Below are positions 52,962-60,669 of a stretch of DNA of 64,000 nucleotides, one piece after another. This DNA comes from Bradyrhizobium nitroreducens (GTDB taxonomy: Bacteria; Pseudomonadota; Alphaproteobacteria; Rhizobiales; Xanthobacteraceae): the NCBI RefSeq assembly GCF_002776695.1, contig NZ_LFJC01000003.1, positions 521,588 through 585,587 on the forward strand, read 5' to 3'. How positions within the stretch are numbered: position 1 is the first letter of the stretch; each line of letters opens with the position of its first letter. The position numbers were made by a program, and so were the translations under genes. A model generated the notes under the pieces. The model ran no database searches. It was given only the letters and a program-made list of their open reading frames with translations, and had not been told where the DNA came from.

Positions 52962-53600
52962 ATGACGGGGTGGCGATCGGCACGGGTGATCCTGATCTGG
53001 GTTGCCCTCGCGTTGGCGCTTGGCGTGCCTGTCGCGCTGGCTGCGACCAGCGAGCAGCTCGCCTGGCGCGGGCCGGTCTACATTCTCGCCGGCTTCGCCG
53101 GGATCCTCGCGCTCGCGCTCGTGCTGGTTCAGCCGCTATTGATCGGCGGCTATCTGGCGCCGCTGTCGGCCTACCGCGGACGGCGCGCCCATCACTGGAT
53201 CGGCGGCGCGCTGGTGCTGGCCGTGGTGGTTCACGTCGCCGGCCTCTGGATCACCAGCCCGCCCGATATGATCGACGCGCTGACCTACACCTCGCCGACG
53301 CCGTTCTCGCCGTTCGGCGTGACCGCGATGTGGGCGATCTTCATTGTCGCACTGCTGGCGTCCCTGCGCCGGCGGCTACAGCTGCGCCCGCGAACCTGGC
53401 GCTTCATTCACATGCCGCTCGCCATCGTCATCGTCCTCGGCAGCGTGGTCCATTGCCTCCTGATCGAGGGAACGATGGAGACGGTCTCCAAGGCCGTGCT
53501 GTGCGCCGCGGTTCTCGCGGCGACCATCAAGGTCATGATCGACCTGCAGGTATGGCGAAAGCGACGAACGCTGCGCGGGGAAAGTGTCGTGCGGCAATAG
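52962..53600 (+). CDS. Ferric-reductase-like heme membrane protein
   Basis: 212 aa. About six transmembrane helices. Two histidine pairs at 13-residue spacing, H77/H91 and H150/H164, lie in adjacent helices and fit two transmembrane b hemes, as in MsrQ/ferric reductase-like proteins. There is no FAD or NAD(P)H domain, so electrons must come from quinol or a partner flavoprotein and be passed to a periplasmic acceptor, plausibly the Tat-exported protein encoded just upstream. The C-terminus is basic and cytosolic. Confidence 0.82.
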   Translation: MTGWRSARVILIWVALALALGVPVALAATSEQLAWRGPVYILAGFAGILALALVLVQPLLIGGYLAPLSAYRGRRAHHWIGGALVLAVVVHVAGLWITSPPDMIDALTYTSPTPFSPFGVTAMWAIFIVALLASLRRRLQLRPRTWRFIHMPLAIVIVLGSVVHCLLIEGTMETVSKAVLCAAVLAATIKVMIDLQVWRKRRTLRGESVVRQ

Positions 53601-53683
53601 GCTGCGGAGTCGTGAGCTGCGGTTCTCTCCACGCTCACGCCGCTCATCTTGCTGCAGTCAGCGACGCGGCGTAACCTCGCGCC

Positions 53684-54160
53684 ATGACCGTCACCGCCCC
53701 TGATCTGAGAGCGTTCCTGCTCGCGACGCCGTTCTTTGGCGGGCTTTCGGACGGAAGCCTCGACCTCCTGATGTCGATGCTGGCCGAGCGCCGCTTCGAG
53801 GCAGGCGCGACTGTCGTGGAGGAGGACGAGCCGGGACGTTCGATGTTCATCGTCAAGTCCGGCCGGCTCGCGGTGAGCAAACGGACGAGCGCAGGCAGCG
53901 TCATCCCGATCTCCGTTCTGCAGCCCGGCGACTTCTTCGGCGAGATGACGCTGATCGAGATGCAGAACCGCTCCGCCACGGTGGTCGCGGAGGCGCCGAC
54001 GGTGCTGTTTGAGCTGACCGCCCAGAATCTCTACGCCTGCTACAAGGCCGACATCCACGCCTATGTGATCGTCCTGCAGAACGTCAACCGCGAGCTGTGC
54101 CGGCGGCTGCGCCGGGCGGACGATCGGTTCGCGCGACGCGCAGCGGATAACGACAATTGA
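53684..54160 (+). CDS. Cyclic nucleotide-binding domain protein
   Basis: 158 aa consisting almost only of a cNMP-binding (CRP-like) beta-roll: TPFFGGLSDGSLDLLMSMLAERRFEAGATVVEEDEPGRSMFIVKSGRLAV, then LQPGDFFGEMTLIEMQNRSATVVAEAPT. The phosphate-binding cassette FFGEMTLIEMQNRSATV lacks the typical R-S-A context of strict cAMP binders only in part. There is no helix-turn-helix, so it is a ligand sensor of unknown output. No ribosome binding site is evident. Monocistronic. Confidence 0.85.
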   Translation: MTVTAPDLRAFLLATPFFGGLSDGSLDLLMSMLAERRFEAGATVVEEDEPGRSMFIVKSGRLAVSKRTSAGSVIPISVLQPGDFFGEMTLIEMQNRSATVVAEAPTVLFELTAQNLYACYKADIHAYVIVLQNVNRELCRRLRRADDRFARRAADNDN

Positions 54161-54172
54161 TGATGCGTAGTG

Positions 54173-54261
54173 CGTAGGATGGGTCGAGCGAAGCGAAACC
54201 CATCATGCTTCGGCACCAGATAAACCCGCGATGGGTTTCGCTCCGCTCGACCCATCCTACG
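54173..54261. repeat. Palindromic intergenic repeat, family C
   Basis: cgtaggatgggtcgagcg at the left is repeated inverted as cgctcgacccatcctacg at the right, and inner arms gaaacccatc / gatgggtttc continue the pairing, so the whole element folds back on itself. It lies between convergent genes and probably terminates both. Confidence 0.8.
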
Positions 54262-54273
54262 AATTTGGTCCGG

Positions 54274-54414
54274 CTACAGCAGCGCCATCGAGTGCAGCGA
54301 GTTTCTATGAAGGCCGAAGGCAACGATGCCGGAGAGAAGCAGCGCAGTCCCAGTCACGATCAAGAAAAGCGCAAGCACGATCGGAGCCCCTGGTTCGTCA
54401 TCAATGACGAGCAC
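54274..54414 (-). CDS. Small membrane protein, 46 aa (GTG start)
   Basis: A minus-strand frame from GTG 54414 to TAG 54276-54274 encodes VLVIDDEPGAPIVLALF, a single hydrophobic helix (IVLALFLIVTGTALLLSGIVAF) and the tail GLHRNSLHSMALL. No ATG is available between the upstream in-frame stop and the helix, and no clear ribosome binding site is seen, so the start is uncertain. I recall similar 45-50-aa proteins in Bradyrhizobium. Function unknown. Confidence 0.5.
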   Translation of the reverse strand: MLVIDDEPGAPIVLALFLIVTGTALLLSGIVAFGLHRNSLHSMALL

Positions 54415-55134
54415 GATAATGGATAAAATTTTACCGACAATCGAAAGGAAGCATTAACCTTACCCGCGTCGGCCCGTCGGGCAAAACACCCCAATTCCGT
54501 CAAGCCCTTCCTGTGAAAATATTCCACTTTACCGAAATTCGGATTCGCGGCATATTCCCGCCATCCCGGCCCAAGGAGAGGGGCGATCGTACGTCGCAAC
54601 GAATGTGGGCTGGGTGGCGGTGGGACGCGGCTGCGTCGGGCACGGCAAGGCGGGACCAGGGCGGGTGATCCTCGTGAAGTCCTTCTCCGTGTGACGAACG
54701 GCGCAGTGGCGTACGGCTAAACCATGTGGTCCTGGCTGTCGTTGCTACAGCCAAGCCTTCGCGAAGATGCAGCGGCCAACCGGATGCGGTGCATCGCCTT
54801 TCGCGGACGTGACGGAGGCCAGAAGGAATTCGGCTCCGGGGAGAGCAGGCATAGGCCGTCAAACCATCGCGCAGGGAAGGCCGGGTGTTTTCCGGCCCAC
54901 CTGTTCTCCGCCTGCGCATTTGCGTGTGCAAATTTTTCGCGCAGCGGGTCATGGGTGCCAGCCGGCACCCGGTCTTCCCTGCGCCCTCTTCACAAGAGAG
55001 GGCGAAAGAGAAGAGCAAAACTCGGGCGATTCACGCCGCGAGAACGCCGCTTCATGTTTGGAACACCGAATGATCGCGCGCTCTTGCGCGAACACAAATC
55101 GACCGCGCGCTCCCGCTCCGCCGGTGTCGCCTGC
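54415..55134. repeat. Repeat-like, non-coding stretch of about 700 bases
   Basis: From about 54590 to 55060 the sequence matches my memory of a long dispersed element in Bradyrhizobium and Rhodopseudomonas, whose minus strand encodes the recurring false peptide PAFPARWFDGLC. All frames in it have unusual composition on both strands and no ribosome binding site. The strong local feature is a dense set of short palindromes (cttcgcgaag, ctgcgcgaaa, gtgccagccggcac). No function is assigned; recognition is from memory, not a search. Confidence 0.5.
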
Positions 55135-55485
55135 TCAGCGACAGGCGGCGATTGCCGTCAGCTCCAGCTTGACGCCCGGGCCGAGATCCGCAACGCCAAC
55201 AGCCGCACGCGCCGGCAGATGGTCCGCGGTGAAATAGCGCTTCCACACCTCGTTGAACGCCGCCTTGTCGGCGAGCTCGGCCATGAAGATCGTCACCTGC
55301 AGAACGCAGGAGAGATCGGAGCCGGCGCCATCGAGCAGCGTCTTCAGCTGGCGCAGCACATCGTCGGCCTGGCCAGCCATGTCGAGCGCCGCATCTTCAG
55401 GAACGATGCCGCCGAGATAGAGCACGCCGTTATGCTCGACGATCTCGTGGAGCAGTCCTTCGTAGGGCAGGGAACGTGTGATCAC
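55135..55485 (-). CDS. RidA-family protein (GTG start)
   Basis: 116 aa from GTG 55485; an overlapping ATG at the same place is out of frame and stops at once, so GTG is the only close start. RidA fold: VITRSLPYEGLLHEIVEHNGVLYLGGIVPE, ADDVLRQLKTLLDGAGSDLSCVLQVTIFMAEL and LPARAAVGVADLGPGVKLELTAIAAC, with the conserved Arg in PARAAVG and Glu near the end. Such proteins hydrolyse reactive enamines. The gene is separated from tRNA-Thr by 62 bases on the same strand. Confidence 0.85.
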   Translation of the reverse strand: MITRSLPYEGLLHEIVEHNGVLYLGGIVPEDAALDMAGQADDVLRQLKTLLDGAGSDLSCVLQVTIFMAELADKAAFNEVWKRYFTADHLPARAAVGVADLGPGVKLELTAIAACR

Positions 55486-55547
55486 GATGGCATCCGTGGA
55501 TATTGCGGGCTCGCGGGCCGGCAGAAAGCTTGCAGTGAGGGGAAAAA

Positions 55548-55622
55548 TGGTGCTGCCAGACAGGATTGAACTGTCGACCTCTCCATTACCAATGGAGTGC
55601 TCTACCACTGAGCTACGGCAGC
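55548..55622 (-). tRNA. tRNA-Thr (anticodon GGT)
   Basis: Minus-strand cloverleaf of 75 nt including an encoded CCA. Acceptor stem GCTGCCG / TGGCAGC (last pair G-T), D arm GCTCAGTGGTAGAGC, anticodon stem CTCCA / TGGAG around the loop TTGGTAA with anticodon GGT, T arm GACAG-TTCAATC-CTGTC. Five T residues follow the CCA and probably end transcription. It reads the threonine codon ACC. Confidence 0.95.
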
Positions 55623-55939
55623 ATGTGCTGGTGAAGAATCGGGCGCCCGAGGGGCCCTGCCAAGCGGGCCGATATCTGCCACAAGCCCCCCTCCTGCGCA
55701 AGCTTGCTCGGCCGGTCAAAACGAGAAAATCGGGCCGATATCGAGGCCAAAATGCTCGTTTTGGCTCGAAACGGCCCACTTCGCGCTGATTCGAGCTCCG
55801 CTCATCCCCGCCAACTGGCCAGGTGGCCAAGGGGGCGGATTCGGTCCATTTCGAGTTTCGCACGATCGGATCGCGAGAGGCCTCTTGAGCTGCCGCATTC
55901 TCCGGGCATGTTATCGCCGATGGCAGTATCGGACCCGCA
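55623..55939. other. Intergenic between tRNA-Thr and the next gene
   Basis: About 317 bases. It holds the tRNA promoter (minus strand) and a hairpin near 55747-55771 with arms gccaaaa / ttttggc. The region is richer in A/T than its flanks in the right half. No gene is supported. Confidence 0.4.
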
Positions 55940-56128
55940 ATGACTGACGAGAACGACAAGAGCGCGACCCAGGCGAAGACGTCCCGCGACGAGCGGTTGA
56001 AATCGGCGCTGCGCGAAAACCTCAAGCGGCGGAAGCTGCAGGCGCGCGAACGCGCCGCAAGCGGCGAGCCCTCGCCAAACGACGAGGGTTCCCTAAATGA
56101 GGGGGCCGCCGGCAAAGCCGGCACTTAG
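55940..56128 (+). CDS. Small basic hypothetical protein, 62 aa
   Basis: A short, highly charged sequence: MTDENDKSATQAKTSRDERL, ALRENLKRRKLQARERAAS and a Gly/Ala tail. It has no hydrophobic segment and is predicted to be largely helical or disordered. Similar short ORFs with the core LRENLKRRK are, in my memory, common across Bradyrhizobium and neighbours. It precedes the flavoprotein gene by 19 bases and may be cotranscribed. Function unknown. Confidence 0.65.
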   Translation: MTDENDKSATQAKTSRDERLKSALRENLKRRKLQARERAASGEPSPNDEGSLNEGAAGKAGT

Positions 56129-56147
56129 CAGATTGGAATGAGCGAGA

Positions 56148-57860
56148 ATGACGATGGGGCAGGACGGACAGCAACCAAGCGGTGATGACGCGATGATGTC
56201 GCGGTTCACGCGCCCCGAACAGACCTTTCCAGCGCTGACGCCGGCCGAGATCGAGCGGATCAGGCACTTTGGCGAGGTCCGCCTCTATCGGGACGGCGAG
56301 TTCCTGTTCGAAACCGGCAAGCCGGGGCCGGGCATGTTCGTCGTGCTGAAGGGCCATGTCGCCATCACCCAGCGCGACGGGCTCGGTCACGTCACGCCGG
56401 TGATCGACCAGGGGCCGGGGCAGTTCCTGGCAGAGCTCAGCCAGCTCTCGGGCCAGCCGGCGCTGGTCGACGGCCGCGCCGAGGGCGATGTCGAGACGCT
56501 GCTGCTGCCGCCGGACCGGCTGCGCGCGCTGCTGGTCGCCGAGGCCGAGCTCGGCGAACGCATCATGCGCGCGCTGATCCTGCGCCGGGTCAATCTGATC
56601 CAGGGCGGCATCGGCGGTCCCGTGCTGATCGGCCCGTCGAACTCCGCCGGCGTGGTGCGGCTGCAGGGCTTCCTCACCCGCAACGGCCAGCCGCATCATC
56701 TGCTCGATCCCGCGCGCGATCGCGACGCCGCCGAGGTCATCGCGCGCTATTCGCCCAAGCCCGAAGACTGGCCGCTGGTCGTCGCCGCCAACGGCACCGT
56801 GCTGCGCAATCCCAGCGAGACCGAGCTTGCCCGCGCCATCGGCATGATCGGCGGCGCCACGGATGGCCGCATCTACGACGTCGCCGTCGTCGGCTGCGGA
56901 CCGGCCGGGCTCGCCACCGCCGTGTATGCGGCCTCCGAAGGATTGTCTGTGGCCGTGCTCGACATCCGCGCCTTCGGCGGCCAGGCCGGCACCAGCGCGC
57001 GCATCGAGAATTATCTGGGCTTTCCGACCGGCATTTCCGGCCAGGCCCTGACCGCGCGTGCCTTCACCCAGGCGCAGAAATTCGGCGCCGACATCATGAT
57101 CCCCGTCACCGTGAAGTCGCTCGACTGCACCCGCAGGGACGGCGCGTTCTCGGTGGCGCTCGACGGCAGCGATGCCTTGCGCTCGCGTTCGGTCGTGGTC
57201 GCGAGCGGCGCGCGCTATCGCCGGCCTGACATTGCAAACCTCGACAAATTCGAGGGGCGCGGCGTGTGGTATTGGGCCTCGCCCGTCGAGGCGAAGCTCT
57301 GCGCCGGCGAAGAGGTCGCGCTGGTCGGTGCCGGCAATTCGGCCGGCCAGGCCGCCGTGTTCCTGTCGGGTCACGCCAAGAAGGTCTTGATGATCATCCG
57401 CGGCGGCGGCCTGGGCGCCAGCATGTCGCGCTATCTCATCGAGCGCATCGAAGCGACGCCGAACATCGAATTGATGTTCAACACCGAGATCACCGCGCTC
57501 GAGGGCGACGAGGCCGCGCTGCTGCGGCGCATCCGCTGGAAGAGCCGGCTGTCCGACGACGAGGATTCTGCGGAGATCCGCAATCTGTTCCTGTTCGTCG
57601 GCGCCGATCCCGCCACCGCCTGGCTCGACGGCTGCGGCGTGACGCTCGATCGCGGCGGCTTCGTCGTCACGGGCGCGCAGTCCGAGCAGAACCAGGGCCG
57701 CCTCGTGGCGCCGCTGGAGACCTCGGTGCCCGGCGTCTATGCCGTCGGCGACGTCCGCTCCGGCTCGGTCAAGCGCGTCGGCGGCGCCATCGGCGAAGGC
57801 GCCCAGGTCGTGGCCTCCCTGCACGGCTATCTCGGCGACGCCGCAAAACCGGCGCTTTAG
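56148..57860 (+). CDS. cNMP-binding domain fused to thioredoxin-reductase-like FAD oxidoreductase
   Basis: 570 aa. Residues about 30-150 form a cyclic-nucleotide-binding beta-roll (VRLYRDGEFLFETGKPGPGMFVVLKGHVAI). Residues 165-225 form a linker or thioredoxin-like segment. The FAD domain starts with VAVVGCGPAGLATAVYAAS (about 245) and the NAD(P)H site is VALVGAGNSAGQAAVFLSG (about 390). The thioredoxin reductase redox CxxC is absent: the position reads WYWASPVEAKLCAGE. It therefore cannot pass electrons through that disulfide. The cNMP domain may gate NADPH oxidation; the acceptor is unknown. Confidence 0.87.
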   Translation: MTMGQDGQQPSGDDAMMSRFTRPEQTFPALTPAEIERIRHFGEVRLYRDGEFLFETGKPGPGMFVVLKGHVAITQRDGLGHVTPVIDQGPGQFLAELSQLSGQPALVDGRAEGDVETLLLPPDRLRALLVAEAELGERIMRALILRRVNLIQGGIGGPVLIGPSNSAGVVRLQGFLTRNGQPHHLLDPARDRDAAEVIARYSPKPEDWPLVVAANGTVLRNPSETELARAIGMIGGATDGRIYDVAVVGCGPAGLATAVYAASEGLSVAVLDIRAFGGQAGTSARIENYLGFPTGISGQALTARAFTQAQKFGADIMIPVTVKSLDCTRRDGAFSVALDGSDALRSRSVVVASGARYRRPDIANLDKFEGRGVWYWASPVEAKLCAGEEVALVGAGNSAGQAAVFLSGHAKKVLMIIRGGGLGASMSRYLIERIEATPNIELMFNTEITALEGDEAALLRRIRWKSRLSDDEDSAEIRNLFLFVGADPATAWLDGCGVTLDRGGFVVTGAQSEQNQGRLVAPLETSVPGVYAVGDVRSGSVKRVGGAIGEGAQVVASLHGYLGDAAKPAL

Positions 57861-57985
57861 TCGAGCAGAAGACAAGCAGTTGGCAAGACGAATGGGACTT
57901 GCCATCTTGCCGCGCCCCACAGACTATCGCCTCGTCGCGAGGCCAATCGCGCGCGGAAGAACAAAGATTCCCAAGGGAGGACTAA

Positions 57986-58294
57986 ATGGCCGAACTCGTC
58001 GTGCTCTACAAGACGCCCAAGGATGCTGCCGCCTTCGACAAGCATTATGCCGAGACCCACATTCCGCTCGCCAAGAAACTTCCCGGCTTGAAGAAGTACG
58101 CTGTCAGCACCGGCGCGGTCGGGTCCCCCGCCGGGCCGTCAGGGATTCATCTCGTCGCCATTCTCACCTTCGACAGCGTGGGCGACATCCAGAAGGCCTT
58201 CGGCAGCGAAGCGGGCAAGGCGGCCGCAGGCGACGTGCCGAAATTTGCGAGCGGCGGTGCCGATCTCCTGATCTTCGACACCAAGGAAGTGTGA
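57986..58294 (+). CDS. EthD-family protein
   Basis: 102 aa with a strong GGGAGGA site. Dimeric alpha-beta barrel of the EthD type: AELVVLYKTPKDAAAFDKHYAETHIPLAKKLPGLKKY, with the conserved H in YAETHIPLA. EthD is needed for the CYP249 ether-degrading system, but many EthD relatives are stand-alone with unknown roles. It follows the flavoprotein by 125 bases and may not share its transcript. Confidence 0.85.
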   Translation: MAELVVLYKTPKDAAAFDKHYAETHIPLAKKLPGLKKYAVSTGAVGSPAGPSGIHLVAILTFDSVGDIQKAFGSEAGKAAAGDVPKFASGGADLLIFDTKEV

Positions 58295-58353
58295 GACTTC
58301 GATTCGACTTTCGTCGAGAACTGCCGCCGTTTGTGACAGCGGTGCAAAAAATT

Positions 58354-58407
58354 CAGCCATGCGTTTGTCGATTCGCACGATGACGCATGGCTGCGCACAT
58401 GCATGTG
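58354..58407. promoter_or_regulatory. Long inverted repeat plus palindrome between EthD and membrane-protein genes
   Basis: cagccatgcgt (58354-58364) and acgcatggctg (58383-58393) are perfect 11-bp inverted arms with an 18-base loop. Directly right of it is the palindrome cacatgcatgtg (58396-58407). It may be a transcription terminator-like stem without a T-run, or an operator pair for the gene at 58486. Confidence 0.5.
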
Positions 58408-58485
58408 ACGACAACGCAGATGGTAATCGCATGAGGACCGTAATACGACTCTGCCGAATCTCAACGGAGAGTTAGGAGAGATGCC

Positions 58486-58995
58486 ATGGTCCTTGGCTTG
58501 AGCCTGCCCGCCTTCACGATGGTCCATGTCGTCATCAGCCTGATCGCCATCGCCGCCGGCCTCGTCGTGATGTTCGGCCTGCTCGGCTCGAAGTCGATGC
58601 CGGGCCTCACCGCGATCTTCCTGTCGTTCACGATCCTGACCAGCGCCACCGGCTTCCTGTTTCCGTTCAAGGAGCTGCTGCCCTCGCACATCATCGGCAT
58701 CATCTCGCTGGTGCTGCTCGCGATCGCCTGCCTCGCGCTGTACGGCATGAAGCTCGCGGGCGTCTGGCGTCCGGTCTACATCGTGACGGCGATGATCTCG
58801 CTCTATTTCAACGTCTTCGTGCTGGTGATCCAGTCGTTCCTCAAGGTGCCGGCTTTGGCCGCGCTCGCGCCGGCGGTGGCGCCGGCGCCGCCGTCGGGCC
58901 CGGTGTTCGCCGCGGTGCAGGGCATCGTGCTGGTGTTCTTCGTCGTGCTCACCGTCGGCGCCTGGCGCCGCTTCAAGCCGATGGCGTTTGCCTGA
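58486..58995 (+). CDS. Integral membrane protein of unknown function
   Basis: 169 aa with GGAGAG before the ATG. Four or five hydrophobic helices: FTMVHVVISLIAIAAGLVVMFGLLG, LTAIFLSFTILTSATGFLF, IIGIISLVLLAIACLALYGM, YIVTAMISLYFNVFVLVIQSFL and AAVQGIVLVFFVVLTVGAW. No charged motif or cofactor site is apparent. It starts 8 bases after a short A/G-rich leader that follows the inverted repeats at 58354-58407. The neighbouring hydrolase gene lies 129 bases downstream. Confidence 0.8.
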   Translation: MVLGLSLPAFTMVHVVISLIAIAAGLVVMFGLLGSKSMPGLTAIFLSFTILTSATGFLFPFKELLPSHIIGIISLVLLAIACLALYGMKLAGVWRPVYIVTAMISLYFNVFVLVIQSFLKVPALAALAPAVAPAPPSGPVFAAVQGIVLVFFVVLTVGAWRRFKPMAFA

Positions 58996-59124
58996 TCACA
59001 CGATTCTCAAGATCCCGGTCGATGCGAGGCGTCGCATTCGAGATCTCGCGCAACTATCTGCGCAACGTCGGTGCGTGTTTGTTCACGCGCAACACAAACC
59101 CAGTTTCACTGAAAGAGAACGATC

Positions 59125-59949
59125 ATGCCCATCATCACCACCAAGGACGGCGTCGAGATTTTCTACAAGGACTGGGGCAGTGGCCAGCCGATCGTGTTCA
59201 GCCACGGCTGGCCGTTGTCGGCCGACGACTGGGACGCGCAGATGATATTCTTCGCCAACAACGGCTATCGCGTCATCGCCCATGACCGCCGCGGCCATGG
59301 CCGCTCGTCGCAGGTTTCCGACGGCCACGATATGGATCATTACGCCGACGATCTCGCGGCCGTCACCGCGCATCTCGACCTCAAGAATGCCATCCATGTC
59401 GGCCATTCCACTGGCGGCGGCGAAGTCGTGCACTACATCGCGCGCCATGGCGAGAGCCGGGTGGCGAAGGCGGCGATCCTCTCCGCCGTGCCGCCGCTGA
59501 TGGTGCAGACCGCGGCCAATCCCGGCGGCCTGCCGAAGAGCGTGTTCGACGATCTGCAGAAGCAGCTCGCCGCCAGCCGCACGCAATTCTATCGCGATCT
59601 CCCCGCCGGCCCGTTCTACGGCTACAACCGCCCCGGCGCAAAGCCGTCGGAAGCGGTGATCCAGAACTGGTGGCGCCAGGGCATGATGGGCGGCGCGAAG
59701 GCGCATTACGACGGCATCGTCGCGTTCTCGCAGACCGACTTCACCGAGGATCTGAAGAAGATCAGCGTGCCCGTACTGGTGATGCACGGCGACGACGACC
59801 AGATCGTGCCCTACGCCGATTCCGCGCCGCTGTCGGCCAAGCTGCTCAAGAAGGGCATCCTGAAGACCTACAAGGGCTTCCCCCACGGCATGCCGACCAC
59901 GCACGCCGAAACCATCAACGCGGACCTGTTGGCGTTCTTCAGGGAGTAA
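59125..59949 (+). CDS. Alpha/beta hydrolase, non-heme chloroperoxidase-like
   Basis: 274 aa. Cofactor-free haloperoxidase/esterase family: [16 protein letters not shown] for the oxyanion hole, DRRGHGRS, nucleophile S95 in GHSTGGGEV, acid Asp in [13 protein letters not shown] and His in [12 protein letters not shown]. Members show ester hydrolysis and perhydrolase activity in vitro; the natural substrate is usually unknown. It is convergent with the TetR gene, whose stop lies only 6 bases away. Confidence 0.9.
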   Translation: MPIITTKDGVEIFYKDWGSGQPIVFSHGWPLSADDWDAQMIFFANNGYRVIAHDRRGHGRSSQVSDGHDMDHYADDLAAVTAHLDLKNAIHVGHSTGGGEVVHYIARHGESRVAKAAILSAVPPLMVQTAANPGGLPKSVFDDLQKQLAASRTQFYRDLPAGPFYGYNRPGAKPSEAVIQNWWRQGMMGGAKAHYDGIVAFSQTDFTEDLKKISVPVLVMHGDDDQIVPYADSAPLSAKLLKKGILKTYKGFPHGMPTTHAETINADLLAFFRE

Positions 59950-59955
59950 GGCACC

Positions 59956-60585
59956 TCACGTCAAGATCGCCCGGATCGCATCGAAGGTGCGCTTGACGAA
60001 GGCCTCCGGCTTCTCGCGCGCTCCGTCGCCGATCCAGCTGTCGCCGCCGACGCGCATCGCGCCGGTGGCGATCATGGCGACGAGCCGCGCCTTCTGCCGG
60101 TCGGACCTGGTTCGGCCGCGCTGGGCAAGGCCCTCGGCCAGCGCGCGCTCGATCGTCTCGTATTTGAGCTGATCGCGCGCCTGCAGCGCGGGATTGTCGC
60201 GCTTGAGCCGCGACATCGCGGCGGCTTCCGCGGGATCGAGCCGCTTGACCACTGCCGCGATCGCATTCTCCGCGGCGGTCAGCATGGATTCGTCCGCTGG
60301 CCGCGCGACCACCTCGTCGACCAGCGCGCTGGCGGCATTCTCCTGCCAGGCGGTGACCACGTCCTCCTTGGACGCGAAATAGTGGAAGAAGCTGCGGCGC
60401 GACACGTTCGCCGCAGCCGCGATGTCGTCGATGGTCGTGGCTTCGAAGCCGCGCTCCAGGAACAGCGTCATCGCCGCCCTTGTCAGCCGCGCGCGGGTCT
60501 GTTGCCGCTTGCGCTGGCGCAGCCCGGTGACATCAGGGGCTTTTCCCTTCGCGGGCAATTTCCGGGCAACCTTCGAAGTCTTCAA
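59956..60585 (-). CDS. TetR-family transcriptional regulator
   Basis: 209 aa. N-terminal basic extension (residues 1-25), then the TetR helix-turn-helix: TRARLTRAAMTLFLERGFEATTIDDIAAAANVSRRSFFHYFASKEDVV. The C-terminal ligand domain has no recognisable signature. It is divergent from the short-chain dehydrogenase at 60670, with 84 bases between the starts, so it probably controls that gene and itself. A small inverted repeat (tgcac / gtgca, 60608-60620) lies in the gap. Confidence 0.88.
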   Translation of the reverse strand: MKTSKVARKLPAKGKAPDVTGLRQRKRQQTRARLTRAAMTLFLERGFEATTIDDIAAAANVSRRSFFHYFASKEDVVTAWQENAASALVDEVVARPADESMLTAAENAIAAVVKRLDPAEAAAMSRLKRDNPALQARDQLKYETIERALAEGLAQRGRTRSDRQKARLVAMIATGAMRVGGDSWIGDGAREKPEAFVKRTFDAIRAILT

Positions 60586-60607
60586 ATTGTGTCACCTCTT
60601 GCAAAGT

Positions 60608-60620
60608 TGCACCAAGTGCA
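60608..60620. promoter_or_regulatory. Short inverted repeat in the TetR/SDR divergent promoter
   Basis: tgcac, 3 bases, gtgca in the 84-base gap between the divergent TetR and short-chain dehydrogenase genes. It is a candidate half of a TetR-type operator, but too short to be decisive. Confidence 0.3.
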
Positions 60621-60669
60621 CATTTAGAGCGATCGCGGGCCTCGTTCCAGCCCCGGACGGAGATCTGGC

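Noticed and set aside
54724..55569. 281-codon plus-strand frame through the repeat-like block and over the RidA gene
   Set aside because: Starts within a repetitive stretch, has no ribosome binding site, and its second half is antisense to a clear RidA-family gene.
58441..58451. taatacgactc, which resembles the first 11 bases of a T7-type phage promoter
   Set aside because: The rest of the promoter does not match and no phage polymerase or phage genes are present; an 11-base chance match is expected at this scale.
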